From Planctomycetota bacterium (lineage in GTDB: Bacteria; Planctomycetota; UBA1135; GCA-002686595): a stretch of 36,634 nucleotides of DNA. The stretch covers positions 1-36,634 of the forward strand of contig JACRIO010000154.1 of assembly GCA_016220035.1 (NCBI GenBank), given 5' to 3'. Below the pieces are notes generated by a model. The model ran no database searches. It worked only from the letters and a program-made list of their open reading frames with translations, and was not told the DNA's origin. Every line of letters starts with the position of its first letter. Position 1 is the stretch's first letter. Made by a program: the position numbers and the translations under genes. Below, piece by piece: positions 34,521-36,634 of the stretch.

Positions 34521-36634
34521 TCAGAGCCCCCAACCCACCGCCACCGCGTTCGACCAGTTGTAGGTCGCGCTCGTGCAGTAGGTGGCCGCGTTGCGATACC
34601 ACGCTTGGTAATAGCGCGTGACCCCCGCGCTCGTCCCGCCGACCACGTGCAGCGCTGGATCGCCACCGTCCGGAATCTGCGACGCTCCGCCCGCGTTGTG
34701 CTTCGTCCCGAGGCGCACCACGCTGCCCGTGACGCACCGCAGTCCGTCGCCGAGCGGCGTGCCCAGGCCCGCGCCGTCCGCGGTGTCGGCCTGCAGGTAG
34801 AGCACCGTGCCGTTCGCCGGCATCTCCGCGCCCGACAGCACGAGCGTGTCGTTCGCGATCGACGCCGCGCCGCTCGCCGTGAGCACCGCGCCGGCGCCGA
34901 TCGAGCTCGCGCAACCGCGACCTGGGGCGCCCGAGTTGCCGCATGGGCACGCCGTTCCCGTTCCGTCGCCCGCGCACAGGCTCGCGTAGCCGCCGCACTC
35001 GTCCGCCACGACGCGCACGTCGTCGATCGCCGCTTCCACGTGCGTGTCGTTGTTCAGATCCTGCGCGACGAAGCGCACGCGCACCGCGTTCGTCGGCGGC
35101 ACGAAGTCGGCGACCTTGAACGCGTGGTGGATCCATCCGCCGCGCGAGTTCGCGTCCGACGGACCGATCGTCTCCACGTTGACCCAGTTCGTCCCGTCGT
35201 TCGTGACGTCGACTCGGAACGGATCGTCGGGCAGCGAACCGGTCGGGAGCTGGTTGTCGTACCACCTCCAGTACGCGATGCGCGTTCCGGGCGCGTTCGC
35301 GAGCGCGAACACCGGCGAGAGGAGCGTCGTGACGCCGCCGTCGACATCGCCGAGGTGCACCGTGCCGGGCGGGTTCTGGCCCGTGAACCAGCACTGCGTG
35401 CCGAGCGGCGTGTGGTCGTTCTCGGGCTGGAGGTCGGTGACGTTCGGATCGCCGAGCACCCACAGCCCGTCGGTCGCGGTGTCGCCGGGCGGGCTCGCGG
35501 TCCAACCCTGCGCGCCGCTCTCGCCGTCGTTCGCGTGCACGATCGTCTCTGCGAACGCGACGGCGGCCGTGTGCTCGAGATCGGGCGCGCCCGCGGGGTC
35601 GCTCCAGATCACGCCGTTGGTCGAGCGCGCGCTGAACGAGTAGCGCACCGTACTCCCGCACGCGATCGGCGGCAGCGGCGCGACCCAGTCGCCGTTCGGC
35701 GCTTGGACGAGGCTCGTCGTGTTCGATCCCGCGCCCGCGTTCCAATGCAGCTCCGCGCTGCCGGGCTGGATCGCGCCCGTGATCTGCACGCGCACGACGT
35801 CGCCCGCGGGGCTGACGCGCTCGACCTCGCCGCCGGGAAGCGTGAAGGTCACGGGCGGCGTGCCGACCCACCACACGAAGAGGCCCTTCTCGAGGTCGCT
35901 GCCGATCACGGTCCCGCTCGGGAAGTACGGGTAGACGTTCCAGAGCGAGTTGAAGAACGTCCCGTCGTCCTCGGGCCACGTGTCGAACGACGCGACCTCG
36001 ACCGGACTCGTCGGCGTGCCCGGCGCCGTGGTCTGGAACACGTGCAGTCCCGCGCGGTAGTTCGCCTGGTAGATCCGGTCGTCGCGCGTGTACTGGTTGT
36101 GGTCGATCGCCGAGCTGCCCGTCGTGAACGTCCCGGCGAACACCGGCGCGAGCGGGTTCGCGAGGTCGAACACGCGCGTCACGCTCGTGACGCCGAGGTA
36201 GGTGTCGTCGAGCTCGTCGTCGAGGTAGAGCCAGCGCAGGTCGGGCGACGGCCAGCACTGGTGGGCGTACTGCGAGTTGGGGTAGGTGACGTACGCGATC
36301 TGCGTCGGCGCCGCCTTGTTCGTGACGTCGACGACGTAGAGCCCCGTGTTGACGTAGCCGTTCGAGAGCCCGCCGCAGCAGTACACGACCTGTTTGCCGC
36401 TCGCGGGGCCGCTCGTGAAGGTCACGACGGTCGGCTCGTGCACGTAGCGATCGCTCCACGTCCCGACGCGCGTAGGGACGGCGGGGTTGGTGTGGACGTC
36501 GTAGATGCGCAGCCCCTGCCCCGCGCCGCCGGAGCGGTAGAGGTAGCCCGACACGGTGTCGAGCGCGACCGTGTGCGTCTGACCCCACGTGTCGTCGTGC
36601 ACGTTGCCCGTGAGCACGACGCTGCCCGCGTCGA
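34521..36634 (-). CDS. Choice-of-anchor B family-like secreted protein with shared C-terminal domain (partial, continues beyond right edge)
   Basis: GLRIYDVHTNPAVPTRVGTWSDRYVHEPTVVTFTSGPASGKQVVYCCGG...LYVVDVTNKAAPTQIAYVTYPNSQYAHQCWPSPDLRWLYLDDELD...FDLANPLAPVFAGTFTTGSSAIDHNQYTRDDRIYQANYRAGLHVF; C-terminus CAGDGTGTACPCGNSGAPGRGCASS...RYYQAWYRNAATYCTSATYNWSNAVAVGWGL. Open to the window edge upstream. Confidence 0.88.
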   Translation of the reverse strand, partial: DAGSVVLTGNVHDDTWGQTHTVALDTVSGYLYRSGGAGQGLRIYDVHTNPAVPTRVGTWSDRYVHEPTVVTFTSGPASGKQVVYCCGGLSNGYVNTGLYVVDVTNKAAPTQIAYVTYPNSQYAHQCWPSPDLRWLYLDDELDDTYLGVTSVTRVFDLANPLAPVFAGTFTTGSSAIDHNQYTRDDRIYQANYRAGLHVFQTTAPGTPTSPVEVASFDTWPEDDGTFFNSLWNVYPYFPSGTVIGSDLEKGLFVWWVGTPPVTFTLPGGEVERVSPAGDVVRVQITGAIQPGSAELHWNAGAGSNTTSLVQAPNGDWVAPLPPIACGSTVRYSFSARSTNGVIWSDPAGAPDLEHTAAVAFAETIVHANDGESGAQGWTASPPGDTATDGLWVLGDPNVTDLQPENDHTPLGTQCWFTGQNPPGTVHLGDVDGGVTTLLSPVFALANAPGTRIAYWRWYDNQLPTGSLPDDPFRVDVTNDGTNWVNVETIGPSDANSRGGWIHHAFKVADFVPPTNAVRVRFVAQDLNNDTHVEAAIDDVRVVADECGGYASLCAGDGTGTACPCGNSGAPGRGCASSIGAGAVLTASGAASIANDTLVLSGAEMPANGTVLYLQADTADGAGLGTPLGDGLRCVTGSVVRLGTKHNAGGASQIPDGGDPALHVVGGTSAGVTRYYQAWYRNAATYCTSATYNWSNAVAVGWGL

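Overview
High-GC bacterial window. Gene content (ECF sigma factor/Ser-Thr kinase pairs, a PVC-type heme-binding lipoprotein with DUF1080, ThuA, many large secreted beta-propeller proteins) points to Planctomycetota; this is inference from families only. From left to right it holds: a partial ThuA-like lipoprotein (-), a Tm-1-like/UPF0261 protein, an ABC solute-binding protein, a DUF1016/YhcG-type PDDEXK protein (-), a P-domain-like secreted protein, a translationally coupled ECF sigma and zinc-finger/kinase/TPR protein, an ABC transporter cluster (2 permeases, a 55-aa membrane protein, 2 ATPases), three tandem secreted paralogs (-), a Dabb-domain protein, a 1756-aa PVC-type cytochrome lipoprotein, a DUF4143 ATPase (-), a NapH-like 4Fe-4S/TPR protein (-), and four more large secreted proteins. 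The main observations are: (1) seven secreted proteins with unrelated or diverged N-termini share one ~150-aa Cys-rich C-terminal domain, a candidate undescribed sorting or anchoring module; (2) a (TC)11 tract inside a signal-peptide coding region leaves the ~1050-aa mature ORF out of frame, and one added TC unit restores a good signal peptide, so this is a candidate phase-variable locus; (3) a 29-nt palindrome inside the conserved IVQxxxAQLSW motif of the DUF1016 gene recurs, 28/29 identical and inverted, in the intergenic region at the gene's 3' end; (4) an 87-nt (29-codon) near-perfect palindrome lies in frame inside an ABC ATPase gene; (5) a GC drop covers ~29.7-34.0 kb, and its right edge falls at the passenger/C-terminal-domain junction of one gene. 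No tRNA, rRNA or CRISPR was recognised.
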